The notes beneath the pieces were generated by a model, which made no database searches, had not been told where the DNA came from, and saw only the letters and a list, made by a program, of their open reading frames with translations. A DNA stretch of 64,000 nucleotides from DASTDH01 sp035601575 (GTDB taxonomy: Bacteria; Verrucomicrobiota; Verrucomicrobiia; Chthoniobacterales; JAFAMB01). This document shows, in pieces, positions 9,339 through 18,463 of this stretch. Within the stretch, counting starts at the first letter, position 1. Every line of letters starts with the position of its first letter. The stretch spans positions 1 through 64,000 of the forward strand of contig DATNNZ010000288.1 in the NCBI GenBank assembly GCA_035601575.1, given 5' to 3'. Position numbers and translations under genes: made by a program.

Positions 9339-9390
9339 AATCCGGATTGCGGATTGCGGAATGTCCAATCCGAAATTCGTAATCCGCAAT
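9339..9390. repeat. 7-bp array between the two RND genes
   Basis: The 62-bp gap between the two permease genes is built of GATTGCG-like 7-bp units. ATTGCGGATT at 9346-9355 is perfectly inverted as AATCCGCAAT at 9381-9390, giving a 10-bp stem within the operon mRNA. It may modulate the ratio of the two permeases, but that is inference. Confidence 0.6.
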
Positions 9391-9394
9391 AGCG

Positions 9395-12300
9395 TTAATG
9401 GGTCATCACAGGCTCCAGCTCAACTGGTTTAGGCGGGGTTTGCTTGCGTCGCCGGCTAAGCAATTTCCCCAGTTTATCCATGTACAAATAGATCACTGGC
9501 GTCGTGTAGAGGGTCAGGATTTGTGAGACGAGAAGGCCGCCCACAATCGTGATGCCGAGCGGCTTGCGCAGCTCAGCGCCAGTCCCTTCCTGAATGGCCA
9601 GAGGTAAAGCGCCCAACAAAGCCGCCATTGTAGTCATCATGATCGGCCGAAAACGTAAAAGGCAGGCCTGATAAATCGACTCTTCCGGTGTCTTGCCTTC
9701 CTCCCGTTCGGCATCGAGAGCAAAATCGATCATCATGATCGCGTTCTTCTTCACAATACCGATGAGCAAGATAATTCCGATGAGCGCGATCAACGAAAAG
9801 TCGATGTTGAATATCAGCAGCGCCAGCAACGCGCCCACCCCAGCGGAAGGCAGGGTCGACAAGATCGTAATCGGATGAATGTAACTTTCGTAGAGGACAC
9901 CCAACACAATATAGATTACCACCACTGCCGCGAGGATGAGGTAAGGCTCGGATGCCAGCGATCGCTGGAATTCAGCGGCAGTTCCGGAAAAGCTGGTCGC
10001 GATGGTATCGGGCATCCCAATCTTCGCCTTGGCCGCTTGAATCGCTTTAACGGCTTCACCGAGTGATTGCCCGGGCGCCAAATTGAAAGAGACAGTAATC
10101 GCAGGGAACAGATTTTGATGCAACACCGAGAGCGGTGCGGTAGTTGTGCGCAAGGTCGCGAAAGCCGATAGTGGAAGTTCCGGCCCACCGGTGGTAATTG
10201 CACCATTCGCAGTAACCGAACCGCTTCCCGATAGATTTGCCTGGCTGGAGCCCGAAGCATTGACGTAGATTTTATCCAGCGCGCTGGGGGAGGTTTTGAA
10301 GTTGGGCTGCGCCTCCAAAACTACCCAGAACTGGTTGAGCTGAGTAAAGATGATTGAGATCTGGCGTTGACCAAAACTATCGTAAAGCACGTTGTCAATC
10401 GCATCGATTTGCACACCAAACCGGGATGCTTTCTCTCGATCGATATCCACAACCACTTGTTGGCCTTGCGATTGTTGGTCGCTGGCGACATCACTGAGAG
10501 CAGGTGACTTCTTCAACTCATCCAGAAGCTTCGGCGTCCATTGCGCCAGCTCCTCAGAATTTGTATCCTCGAGGACATACTGATACTGAGTGCGGCTGAC
10601 TCGAGTATCGATCTGCAGATCCTGCACCGACTGCATGAAAAGACTGATCCCCTGCAGATCCTTGGTCGCAGCGCGGAGCCGCCCCATGATTTGTTCGGCG
10701 CTGGAGTTGCGTTTTTCGCGCGGTTTGAGAACGATATACAGTCGGCCAGTGTTCACGGTCGCATTCACCGTTCCCGCGCCAACAAACGCCGCGACACTTT
10801 GAACATCGGGATCTTTTTCAACGATATCGGAAACTTGTCGCTGCTTCTCCAGCATCGCCTTAAATGAGATGTTCTGAGCAGCATCGGTTACCCCAATTAT
10901 TTCTCCGGTATCTTGCTGTGGTAAGAGACCCTTCGGAACAATCAGGTAAAGATAGATGGTCAAAACCAGCGTGGCGATCGCAACGATGAGGGTAAATAGG
11001 CGATTCCGCAAAACCCACTGCAGTCCCGCTTCGTAGAAACGCAACATTCCGTCGAACACCTGTTCACTCAGTTGGTACAGCCGGCCGCGTTTCTTATCAT
11101 CGATCGGTTTAAGGAATTTCGCACACATCATGGGTGTGAGCGTCAATGAGACGATGGCGGAAACGATCACGGCGACGCTCAGCGTAATCGCAAACTCCCG
11201 GAATAGGCGACCGACAATACCGGTCATGAAGAGTAGCGGGATAAATACGGCAATGAGGGAGATACTCAGCGAAATGACGGTGAAGCCGATTTGTCGGGCG
11301 CCTTTCAATGCGGCCGGCAACGGCTCATCACCAGCCTCAATGTAACGAAAGATGTTCTCGATCATTACGATGGCGTCATCGACCACAAACCCGGTCGAGA
11401 TCGTTAGCGCCATCAAAGAGAGGTTATTCAAGCTGAAGCCGACCAGATACATAATCCCAAACGTACCGATCAGAGAGAGCGGCAAGGCGACACTAGGAAT
11501 TACGGTGGCCCACACCCGTCGCAAGAAGAGAAAGATAACTAGAATGACCAGCGCCACGGTAAGAATAAGTGTCAACTGCACATCTCGGACCGAGGCGCGG
11601 ATAGTTTCGGTCCGGTCCGTCAGGATAGAAACATGCACGGTCGGAGGGATTGAGGCAGTTAACTTGGGGAGGAGCCGTTTGATGCGATCAACAGTCTGAA
11701 TGATGTTGGCGCCCGGCTGTCGCTGCACGTCGAGCAACACAGTGGGCGTGGAGCCGACCCATGCGGCCAACTGATCGTCCTCTACCCCGTCAATTACATC
11801 CGCCACATCGCTCAAGTGAACCGGCGCTCCGTTCTTGTAAGCGATGATTAACGGGCGGTATTGCTCGGCCGAGATCAATTGGTCGTTCGATCCAATCATG
11901 TAGGCTTGCTTTGATCCATTAAAGCTGCCTTTTGGTGCGTCCACATTCGCTTGAGTTATCGCGTTACGCAGATCCTCCGGGCCCATGCCGAGTGAAGCGA
12001 GCGCAGGGGGATTGAATTGAATCCGAACCGCCGGCTTCTGATTGCCTTCGATCGTGACCAGCCCGACACCAGCAACCTGACTCAGTTTTTGCGCGAGGAG
12101 CGTGTCGGCATAGTCATTAACTTTGGCAATAGGCAAAGCTTCCGACTGAATTGCCAAGGTCAGAATTGGCGTATCCGCTGGATTGACCTTGTTGTAGACT
12201 GGAAGGTTTGGCAGATCGTTGGGGAGGTAACCCCTGGCTACGTTGATTGCTGCCTGCACGTCCTGGGCGGCGACATCAATGTCGCGATTTAAATCGAATT

Positions 12301-12580
12301 GCAAAGTGATCGTGCTGACTCCGAACGAGCTGGTCGAGGTCATCGAAGTCAGGCCGCTGATCTGATCAAACTGCGATTCCAACGGGGTCGTGATCGCCGA
12401 CGTCATCACCTGCGGACTTCCTCCCGGGTAACGGGTTACCACCTGAATGGTAGGAAATTCGACCGTGGGTAGCGACGAAATCGGGAGCATCGAATATCCG
12501 AGCAGGCCAAGCAGAATGACGCCTACCATGAGTAGCGAGGTGGCGATTGGCCGCTTGATAAAGGGCTCCGAGATGTTCAT
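9395..12580 (-). CDS. RND multidrug efflux permease, MdtB/MuxB-like
   Basis: This 1061-residue RND permease is closely related to its downstream neighbour. It begins 'MNISEPFIKRPIATSLL' and carries the TM4 aspartate pair in 'GFVVDDAIVMIENI', the 'PTVEFPTIQV' porter-loop start and normal C-terminal helices. A Gly/Ser/Asn-rich insert at about residues 795-825 lies in the second periplasmic region and is absent from the partner. Two non-identical RND permeases in tandem behind one adaptor indicate an MdtBC-type heterotrimer. Substrates cannot be deduced; bile salts, novobiocin and metals are known for E. coli MdtABC. Confidence 0.92.
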   Translation of the reverse strand: MNISEPFIKRPIATSLLMVGVILLGLLGYSMLPISSLPTVEFPTIQVVTRYPGGSPQVMTSAITTPLESQFDQISGLTSMTSTSSFGVSTITLQFDLNRDIDVAAQDVQAAINVARGYLPNDLPNLPVYNKVNPADTPILTLAIQSEALPIAKVNDYADTLLAQKLSQVAGVGLVTIEGNQKPAVRIQFNPPALASLGMGPEDLRNAITQANVDAPKGSFNGSKQAYMIGSNDQLISAEQYRPLIIAYKNGAPVHLSDVADVIDGVEDDQLAAWVGSTPTVLLDVQRQPGANIIQTVDRIKRLLPKLTASIPPTVHVSILTDRTETIRASVRDVQLTLILTVALVILVIFLFLRRVWATVIPSVALPLSLIGTFGIMYLVGFSLNNLSLMALTISTGFVVDDAIVMIENIFRYIEAGDEPLPAALKGARQIGFTVISLSISLIAVFIPLLFMTGIVGRLFREFAITLSVAVIVSAIVSLTLTPMMCAKFLKPIDDKKRGRLYQLSEQVFDGMLRFYEAGLQWVLRNRLFTLIVAIATLVLTIYLYLIVPKGLLPQQDTGEIIGVTDAAQNISFKAMLEKQRQVSDIVEKDPDVQSVAAFVGAGTVNATVNTGRLYIVLKPREKRNSSAEQIMGRLRAATKDLQGISLFMQSVQDLQIDTRVSRTQYQYVLEDTNSEELAQWTPKLLDELKKSPALSDVASDQQSQGQQVVVDIDREKASRFGVQIDAIDNVLYDSFGQRQISIIFTQLNQFWVVLEAQPNFKTSPSALDKIYVNASGSSQANLSGSGSVTANGAITTGGPELPLSAFATLRTTTAPLSVLHQNLFPAITVSFNLAPGQSLGEAVKAIQAAKAKIGMPDTIATSFSGTAAEFQRSLASEPYLILAAVVVIYIVLGVLYESYIHPITILSTLPSAGVGALLALLIFNIDFSLIALIGIILLIGIVKKNAIMMIDFALDAEREEGKTPEESIYQACLLRFRPIMMTTMAALLGALPLAIQEGTGAELRKPLGITIVGGLLVSQILTLYTTPVIYLYMDKLGKLLSRRRKQTPPKPVELEPVMTH

Positions 12581-12626
12581 AAAACTAATAGAGACCGGTT
12601 ATCGGTAGGGGTGAACTCCCGCTCGT

Positions 12627-12659
12627 CCGCAACAGACCGGCCTAGGCCGGTCCGTGCGG
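12627..12659 (-). promoter_or_regulatory. Strong palindrome inside the efflux operon
   Basis: GACCGGCCTAGGCCGGTC at 12635-12652 is a perfect 18-base palindrome, flanked by CCGCA at 12627-12631 and its complement TGCGG at 12655-12659. It lies between the adaptor stop codon (12665) and the first permease start (12580). There is no T-run on the minus strand, so a processing site or 3'-stabilising hairpin for the adaptor mRNA is more likely than a terminator. A dimeric-regulator site is the other option. Confidence 0.55.
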
Positions 12660-12664
12660 CTCGA

Positions 12665-13981
12665 TCAACCACCGCTGGTACTCCCTTGCGGTTGTGCGCC
12701 TGGCGTTTCATCAGAAGCAACCGTTTTCTGGTCGCCCTTATGATTTCGGCCGGTGCCATTGGATTCACCAATTCGTTGCGGTGAATTACCCGGAGCGTTT
12801 AGAATGACTTTCGAACCGGGCTGCAGCTTGTACTGCCCGTCGACGACGACCTGCTCGCCTTCTTGCAAACCATCATCGATCAGAGCCAGACCGTTGTCGA
12901 TTTGATTGACCGTGACCGGTCGCATTTCGACAGTCTGATCCGGTTTTATCACATAGGCAAACGAGCCGTTCGGTCCTCGCTGAATCACCGAGGCCGGTAC
13001 TACCAGTCCGTCTTTACGCGTCGTAACCAGAAGTCGAGCGTTAACAAATTGACCTGGCCAAAGCTTCATGTCTTCATTCGGAAAGGTGGCCTTGAGCTGA
13101 ATCGTGCCGGTTGTTTGGTCGATTTGATTATTCACCACCGCGAGCACCCCTTCGCTCAACGGCTTGGTATTGTCGCGGTCCACGGCCAGCACTTTGAGTT
13201 GTCCCTTGACAGCTTCCTGGTTGATCTGATCCAGCTGCTGCTGCGGAAGCGTGAAGAGCACGGAAATCGGCTTTAGCTGGGTGATGGTCACGATGCCGTT
13301 GTTGTCCGACGCGTGCACAATATTTCCGACGTCGACCAGGCGAATGCCAACTCGACCCAGGATCGGTGACGTCACCCGAGTATAGTCCAAATTCACTTTG
13401 GCACTCTCGATGTTAGCCTCATCGGATTTCACGAGCGCCTGAAACTGGGCAACTTGGAATTTGGCAGTATCGTACGTCTGGTGATCGAGGACGTTCTTCG
13501 CCAGAAGATCACTATCGCGCTGGAAGACAACCTGTGCGTTATCGAGCTGAGCTTCGTCCTGAGCTCGTTTTCCCAGCGCTTGATCGTAAACTGCTTGATA
13601 TGGCGCGGGATCGATCACGGCCAAAAGATCGCCGGTTTTCACTTCTTGCCCTTCCTTGTAGTCGATTTCCTTGATCTGGCCATCGACTCGGACGCGGACA
13701 GTTACAGTGTTGTATGCCTGAACGGTGCCAATCCCATTGAAATAGATTGGCACGTCCTGCTTCTTCACCGTCCCACCAACCACGGGGACAGGTGCTCCAC
13801 CGGCCCCTCCCGGCCCGCCGGGACCATTGGCGCGGTGTTGCGGGTTCTTTGCTTGTCCCTCTGATTGCGCGGGACTCTCAGAAGAAGGAGAGCCTGACGG
13901 CTGATGAAGATACCACCACACTCCTGCAATTCCGGCCAAAAGCGCTAGAAGAATGATCCAACGAGACCTACGCATATTCAT
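12665..13981 (-). CDS. RND efflux periplasmic adaptor, MdtA/MuxA-like
   Basis: The 438-residue membrane-fusion protein has one N-terminal membrane anchor (about residues 7-24), a Gly/Pro-rich linker, the first half of a lipoyl-like domain ('DGQIKEIDYKEGQEVKTGDLLAVIDP'-type block near residues 105-130), an alpha-hairpin coiled coil (about 135-205), the second lipoyl half ('VTSPILGRVGIRLVDVGN'), and beta-barrel and membrane-proximal domains. It would bridge the RND permeases and an outer-membrane channel. The C-terminal 40 residues are polar, Gly/Asn-rich and atypical. It is first in the minus-strand operon; no TolC-like gene is present nearby. Confidence 0.92.
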   Translation of the reverse strand: MNMRRSRWIILLALLAGIAGVWWYLHQPSGSPSSESPAQSEGQAKNPQHRANGPGGPGGAGGAPVPVVGGTVKKQDVPIYFNGIGTVQAYNTVTVRVRVDGQIKEIDYKEGQEVKTGDLLAVIDPAPYQAVYDQALGKRAQDEAQLDNAQVVFQRDSDLLAKNVLDHQTYDTAKFQVAQFQALVKSDEANIESAKVNLDYTRVTSPILGRVGIRLVDVGNIVHASDNNGIVTITQLKPISVLFTLPQQQLDQINQEAVKGQLKVLAVDRDNTKPLSEGVLAVVNNQIDQTTGTIQLKATFPNEDMKLWPGQFVNARLLVTTRKDGLVVPASVIQRGPNGSFAYVIKPDQTVEMRPVTVNQIDNGLALIDDGLQEGEQVVVDGQYKLQPGSKVILNAPGNSPQRIGESNGTGRNHKGDQKTVASDETPGAQPQGSTSGG

Positions 13982-14363
13982 TTCCAGGATCGTGTCGGCG
14001 CCGGCAGCCGGCCTGGCTGCGATCCAGGATAATACACGGTTTTCCGACCGGCTGGTAATAGGGAAAAAATAAGTCTCCTTGTCCTCCGTGCGGATCGCGT
14101 CGGTTTTCTTGCAAAATTCATGGTGTTTTCCAGTTCGATTTCAACGATTCCTCGTCAACGCACAGGGCCGAGACGGTCGTCCCGGCTGAGCTGCACCTTT
14201 CGTGCCGAGTTAGCGAGCAATTGTGCCGCCAGCGATGGTTTCACACCTACAAAGACGCACGCTCGCTCTGGAGCCGCGCCCGATTTCCGTCAACGGTCAG
14301 AAGGGTCAACCAAGCGGCTACCAGCGATGCCCGAAGGGCCGGCAAGACAAAGGATCTGGCTTC
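13982..14363. other. Upstream region of efflux operon
   Basis: This stretch of about 380 bases has no convincing gene; the plus-strand ORF crossing it is the shadow of the neighbouring membrane-protein gene. Directly before the adaptor start, GGATCG and CGATCC words flank a CCGGC-rich core at about 13988-14025, which can form an imperfect hairpin in the operon leader. A minus-strand TATTAT at about 14030 could be a -10 element, without a convincing -35. Confidence 0.35.
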
Positions 14364-16085
14364 TTATTGCTTTTCCGGGGTCTGGCTCCATCGGGTCCGA
14401 TCCATCAAGAGCAAACATTCATTGTTCATCAACCCAACAGTCGACTTCAGCGGAAAATCGTTCAATCCCTGCGGAAGACCGAGGACGATGCTGGCCCAAT
14501 CTTTGTACTCTCCAAATACTATGTCCGACAGGAAATTCGAATCGCGCGAAATCGGGGTCAGGTATAGGCCGACAATCGGCGCTCCTAAGGATTCATAATC
14601 GTGGTACTCATAGAACTCCTTTCGGAGTAAAGGCAACCAAAGCGATTTGCGGTCGGCATACCAGGCCATCGCCCACGGCATATCAGAGGCAACTATCTCG
14701 TTTGGCTTGGTCAAAGTTCCAATCATTTGCATCGCTCCTGGAGCATAAGGAGGAAACTGAATGCGCGCGCCGCCGACCAAGAATCCAAAGAGAGTCGGCA
14801 ATCCGGTCACGAGAAAAAAAACGGCATAAATCGCATACCGATAAATAGAAAGTTCCAGCCTAAGCCGATAGAAAAACACGATAACCATTGCGTATCCGTA
14901 AATGGCCATCGAGGGGCCGAGTAAGATCAAGGTCTGGTTGGGACTAAACGCCTGCGCATTCGTACCGATGAGCACCGAACCGGCAAACGCACCGAGCAAC
15001 ATCAGAAATATCAGCCACTTAAAGCTATTGGTCTCCGGCCGTTTAAATGGATGGAACAGGGCGGCCAGAAAGAGCGGCGTAACCGCTATTCCGCCTAACA
15101 AGGAATACGAAGAACCTAGCTGCTCCTTGAAGTTAATGATCGGTCGTCCTTGGAATGCGGGAGGCGTAATCTCCGACAGGTCGGGATCGTTCAGACGCAT
15201 CCAACCCGCCTCGGAATGGACTACGTGATCCAGCAGCGCGAACGGGCTAATCCCAAACGGGGTCTTCGAGATTTGCAGATCCCGCACTATCCAAGCGGAA
15301 AACAGAGCCAGGCAAATTAGAGCAGGTAAGAGCGCCCCGAGAGGCCGGGGATGAAAATACGCGCAGCAGAACACCCAGCTTACCCCAGAAATCCAGAGAG
15401 TAATCGGATGACAGAGGGCAAGCGCGCCCTGAAAAAGTCCGAGGATAAAGAGCCAGAGAAAAGGATTTCGGCCATTCGCTTCCGCAATCACCGCTTTAGC
15501 GAGGCACCAAAGCGAACCGCTGGTGAGAAACAGGAGCAACATCTGGGGTAAACCCGAGAGCGAAAACTGCCAAAATTGATCGGCCACCAGCACCACCCCG
15601 GTCGCCAGCCAAGCCACCTTGGCATCAAACAACAACCGGGCGAGAAAGAAGTTCACGAACAGCGCCAACAAGAAAAAAAGGATCGATACAATCGCAATCA
15701 AACGGTCACCTCGATACACTGGATCCCCATCGTCTACTTTTTGATCGAGCTGTGGGGCTAAGAGGTACAAGACGCCGGCGTTCACAATCGGGTTCAACGG
15801 CGCGTGGTAAAGATCTGGAACATTCCCAGCAGGTACCTGTCCTAATGTCTGCTGGAGAAGATGCGCTTCCAAGGGGCGGATATTCTTGGTGCTGAAGCCG
15901 TTCCCGCGGGCTATTTCGTGCGCAATCTGAGCCTGGTCGATACCAGCCGGACTCGAAAGACCTCGAAATTGGATCAGGAGATAAGCAAGCGCCAGCCCGA
16001 TGACCGCCAAGAGCAAAAGTACCAGTCGAAAAAATCCAGCGATTTTTCCTTGTTTGGGGGAATCGACGAATTCTTGCACGTTCAT
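14364..16085 (-). CDS. Polytopic membrane protein, putative GT-C/PMT-like glycosyltransferase
   Basis: The 573-residue product has a first membrane helix (about 18-40) followed by a periplasmic loop with an acidic residue ('GIDQAQIAHEIARGNGF'), about ten further hydrophobic helices and a soluble C-terminal segment of about 150 residues. A first-loop Asp with a following 'G.GF' motif is the layout of GT-C glycosyltransferases such as the PMT_2/GT39 type, which use lipid-linked sugars at the outer face of the inner membrane. Overall similarity is weak, so the glycosyltransferase role is inference. It ends the minus-strand unit that begins with the sigma-54 regulator, 4 bases downstream of it. 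Confidence 0.6.
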   Translation of the reverse strand: MNVQEFVDSPKQGKIAGFFRLVLLLLAVIGLALAYLLIQFRGLSSPAGIDQAQIAHEIARGNGFSTKNIRPLEAHLLQQTLGQVPAGNVPDLYHAPLNPIVNAGVLYLLAPQLDQKVDDGDPVYRGDRLIAIVSILFFLLALFVNFFLARLLFDAKVAWLATGVVLVADQFWQFSLSGLPQMLLLFLTSGSLWCLAKAVIAEANGRNPFLWLFILGLFQGALALCHPITLWISGVSWVFCCAYFHPRPLGALLPALICLALFSAWIVRDLQISKTPFGISPFALLDHVVHSEAGWMRLNDPDLSEITPPAFQGRPIINFKEQLGSSYSLLGGIAVTPLFLAALFHPFKRPETNSFKWLIFLMLLGAFAGSVLIGTNAQAFSPNQTLILLGPSMAIYGYAMVIVFFYRLRLELSIYRYAIYAVFFLVTGLPTLFGFLVGGARIQFPPYAPGAMQMIGTLTKPNEIVASDMPWAMAWYADRKSLWLPLLRKEFYEYHDYESLGAPIVGLYLTPISRDSNFLSDIVFGEYKDWASIVLGLPQGLNDFPLKSTVGLMNNECLLLMDRTRWSQTPEKQ

Positions 16086-16089
16086 CTCT

Positions 16090-17460
16090 TCATCGGCCGC
16101 CGCCTTCAGAAATGTTCAGCTCTTTCAGCCGGCGGTGTAGCGTGCGACGGCTAATCCCAAGCTTTTTTGCCGCCTCGGTCCGATTTCCGCCGGTCTCGTC
16201 GAGCGCGCGCACAATGAGCCGCATCTCCTGGTCGTGTAAATTCATTTGTCCGGCCTTTTCTACGCCTGAGCCGAACGTCGAACCGGCAGGCTCGGAGATC
16301 GTCACCGGAAGATCATGCAAAGCGATTTGGGAGCCGGACGCCAGCGTAACACCGGAATCGATCGCCCCTTTGAGCTCCCGGACGTTGCCGGGCCAATCAT
16401 AGCGGAGCAAATAATCCATTGCCTCGGGAGCAAGTGGACGAAACGGCTTTCCATCGCGCTGGCTAATCTCCTTGAGAAAAGCGTTTGCCAGCAGCGGAAT
16501 GTCCTCCTTCCTTTCACGCAATGGCGGGATCCGAATTTCGACGACGTTCAGGCGATAAAACAGGTCCTCCCGGAACTTGCCTTCGCTGACCAGTATACGC
16601 AGATCGCGGTTAGTCGCTGCAATTAGCCGGAAATCTGCCTGGATTGTCTGATTGCCGCCGACTCTCTCAAACAAACCCGGATCGAGCGCACGAAGCAATT
16701 TCACCTGAACATTGCCGTCGATCTCACCAATTTCGTCGACAAAAAGCGTCCCACCAGCCGCTTGCTCGATGCGGCCGATTCTTCTCTCCATCGCTCCAGT
16801 AAACGCTCCGCGTTCATGCCCGAAAAGTTCGCTCTCAACGAGCTGCGGAGAAAAAGCCGCACAATTGAAGGCGACAAAACGGTTCTTCGCCCGGCCGCTG
16901 AGGTGATGAATCGCGTGAGCAACCAACTCTTTGCCCGTACCACTCTCGCCGGTGATCAACACCGTAGCCCGGCTGGGAGCGACCTGGCGAATGGTACCGT
17001 AAACTCGCTGCATCGCCAGGGACTCTCCAATTAGGCTTTCCAGCCCATAGCGGTCGTCTACTTGTTGACGCAACTGCGCGTTTTCCTCCACCAGCCGCCG
17101 GCTCTGGATCGCCCTGGTGATCTTGATCGAAAGCTCGTCGAGATTGATCGGCTTAGTGACAAAATCATACACCCCACGTTTGATCGCATCGACCGCCGTC
17201 GCGATTGATCCATACGCAGTCATCAGCATGCAAATCGGAGCCCGCGGGTTCTGTTGGATTTTAGCGATCAAACTCAGACCATCTTCACCGCCGCCCAACC
17301 GCAGATCTGTTATCACCAGATCGATGCGGTCAGCCGCAATCACACTGAGAGCTTCATCGATATTGCTTGCTGTATAGACATCAAAATCCTCTTCCAGCGA
17401 TTGTCGCAATCCGTCGCGAGTATGTTTTTCGTCATCGACGATCAGAATCGTGCCCTGCAT
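16090..17460 (-). CDS. Sigma-54-dependent response regulator, NtrC family
   Basis: The 456-residue protein has a receiver domain with D9/D10 and phospho-acceptor D52 ('VITDLRL'), a sigma-54-interacting AAA+ domain with Walker A GESGTGKE (about 171-178), the sigma-54 contact loop GAFTGA (218-223) and Walker B 'LFVDEIGE' (239-246), and a C-terminal Fis-type HTH ('GNRTEAAKKLGISRRTLHRRLKEL'-type block, given here only in part as GNRTEAAKKLGISRRTL). It activates RpoN promoters after phosphorylation. The ORF is open 10 codons upstream, but the ATG at 17460 gives the canonical N-terminus. Its likely kinase partner is the PAS histidine kinase at 18464-19696. Confidence 0.93.
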   Translation of the reverse strand: MQGTILIVDDEKHTRDGLRQSLEEDFDVYTASNIDEALSVIAADRIDLVITDLRLGGGEDGLSLIAKIQQNPRAPICMLMTAYGSIATAVDAIKRGVYDFVTKPINLDELSIKITRAIQSRRLVEENAQLRQQVDDRYGLESLIGESLAMQRVYGTIRQVAPSRATVLITGESGTGKELVAHAIHHLSGRAKNRFVAFNCAAFSPQLVESELFGHERGAFTGAMERRIGRIEQAAGGTLFVDEIGEIDGNVQVKLLRALDPGLFERVGGNQTIQADFRLIAATNRDLRILVSEGKFREDLFYRLNVVEIRIPPLRERKEDIPLLANAFLKEISQRDGKPFRPLAPEAMDYLLRYDWPGNVRELKGAIDSGVTLASGSQIALHDLPVTISEPAGSTFGSGVEKAGQMNLHDQEMRLIVRALDETGGNRTEAAKKLGISRRTLHRRLKELNISEGGGR

Positions 17461-17576
17461 GAATAAAATCTCGTCCCCAAACAATGCCACTTAAAGGCAT
17501 AGATTCCAAGGCCCTGGTGTGCCAAGTCGGCGCAGGAAGACAACGTCCGCTACTTGATGCGCTGATCATTCTTCGT

Positions 17577-17879
17577 ATGGCCGAACTAGATTCCATCATT
17601 CATCAACCCGTCCGGCTTCAGATCATGGCAGCGCTTAGTGAACTAACCGAGTCCAAGGAGGTCGACTTCACTTTCCTCAGAACGAAGCTCGCTCTGACCG
17701 ACGGAAACCTCGGAGCCCATTTGATAACGCTTGAAGGTGCCGGTTATCTCAAGATCAAAAAGACGTTTGTCGGCCGTCGCCCCAAAACTTTTCTGGCTAT
17801 TACGGCGCAAGGAAGGCAAGCCTTTGACGCCCACGTGGCGGCCTTGGAAGCCATTATCAAGCCAGGAGGCGGCAAATAG
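17577..17879 (+). CDS. Winged-helix transcriptional regulator (HTH_27 type)
   Basis: The 100-residue protein matches winged-helix regulators that begin with 'L..IIHQPVRLQIM.AL' and continue with 'VDFTFLR..L.LTDGNLGAHL..LE.AGYL....TFVGRRPKTF..IT..GR.AF'. The third helix (LTDGNLGAHLITL) would contact DNA. Members act as small MarR/ArsR-like dimers; the ligand is unknown. The ORF is open from 17484, but the ATG at 17577 restores the family N-terminus. It is divergent from the sigma-54 regulator, with 116 bp between the two starts. Confidence 0.85.
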   Translation: MAELDSIIHQPVRLQIMAALSELTESKEVDFTFLRTKLALTDGNLGAHLITLEGAGYLKIKKTFVGRRPKTFLAITAQGRQAFDAHVAALEAIIKPGGGK

Positions 17880-17906
17880 GAGTCGAATCAAAGCCAGGTA
17901 TCAGAC

Positions 17907-18170
17907 GTGAAAACTAACCGTTTCTCTTACTCACGACCTCTCGTGAGAATAACTAACGGCAAACGGAGATCGCGTAGCCGGAAGAGATCGATCTGTCTCA
18001 TTCCTTTGGCAAAGGCTTCTGTTGCCACCGGGATATTCATTCGTTTCCCCTATGTCCAACGCCCTGAACAGAACATCTTCTTCGATATTGCGGAATTCGT
18101 TCTGGTTCTCGTTCTAGCGGCGTCAGCACTCGCTGGCACGATGATCATGCTCAGTTGCTCAATCGGTTGA
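17907..18170 (+). CDS. Small hypothetical membrane protein
   Basis: An 87-residue ORF starts 27 bases after the winged-helix regulator on the same strand. The N-terminal half is basic (Arg/Lys-rich) and the C-terminal third is one hydrophobic segment ('FVLVLVLAASALAGTMIML'). HTH_27 regulators are often followed by membrane-protein genes, so this could be a short or truncated partner. No family is recognised and no good ribosome site is seen. Confidence 0.35.
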   Translation: MKTNRFSYSRPLVRITNGKRRSRSRKRSICLIPLAKASVATGIFIRFPYVQRPEQNIFFDIAEFVLVLVLAASALAGTMIMLSCSIG

Positions 18171-18200
18171 GCCGGTAGGGAGTACTCTCCACATTGATAT

Positions 18201-18454
18201 CGTTATCTTCGGTAACGGCGACTGTCCCGTTACGCTCGCTTGCTCGTGCAACCTAAAAACCTCAGCGGAGCGATTGGTTTACAGCAGCCGGGAATCGCAC
18301 TCGCCTTGTTATCGTTGGCCGGAAGGTTGCGCTGTGGGTTGATGGCAAACCGTGGCGACTGAGTCTTTAGGTCAGCGACACTCATCCTCCTTCGTTCCAC
18401 CGCTTCGGCAAGGAACGCCGAAAGCGTAACGGGACAGTCGCCGCCGAAGACAAC
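18201..18454. repeat. Long imperfect inverted-repeat element (MITE-like)
   Basis: The outer arms, 18201-18236 and 18421-18454, are inverted copies sharing GGCGACTGTCCCGTTACGCT. A second, inner pair is also inverted: ACCTAAAAAC..GGTTT at 18251-18280 and AAACC..GTTTTTAGGT-like sequence at 18347-18372. The whole stretch of about 250 bp therefore folds into one long hairpin and contains no ORF. It fills the gap between the small membrane ORF and the 3' end of the histidine kinase gene. A MITE or REP-type element is the likely explanation; a structured RNA is possible. Confidence 0.6.
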
Positions 18455-18463
18455 GTCGCTTGA

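Noticed and set aside
14120..14848. Long plus-strand ORF of 242 residues
   Set aside because: It overlaps the minus-strand membrane-protein gene and has Arg/Ser-rich shadow composition with no motif.
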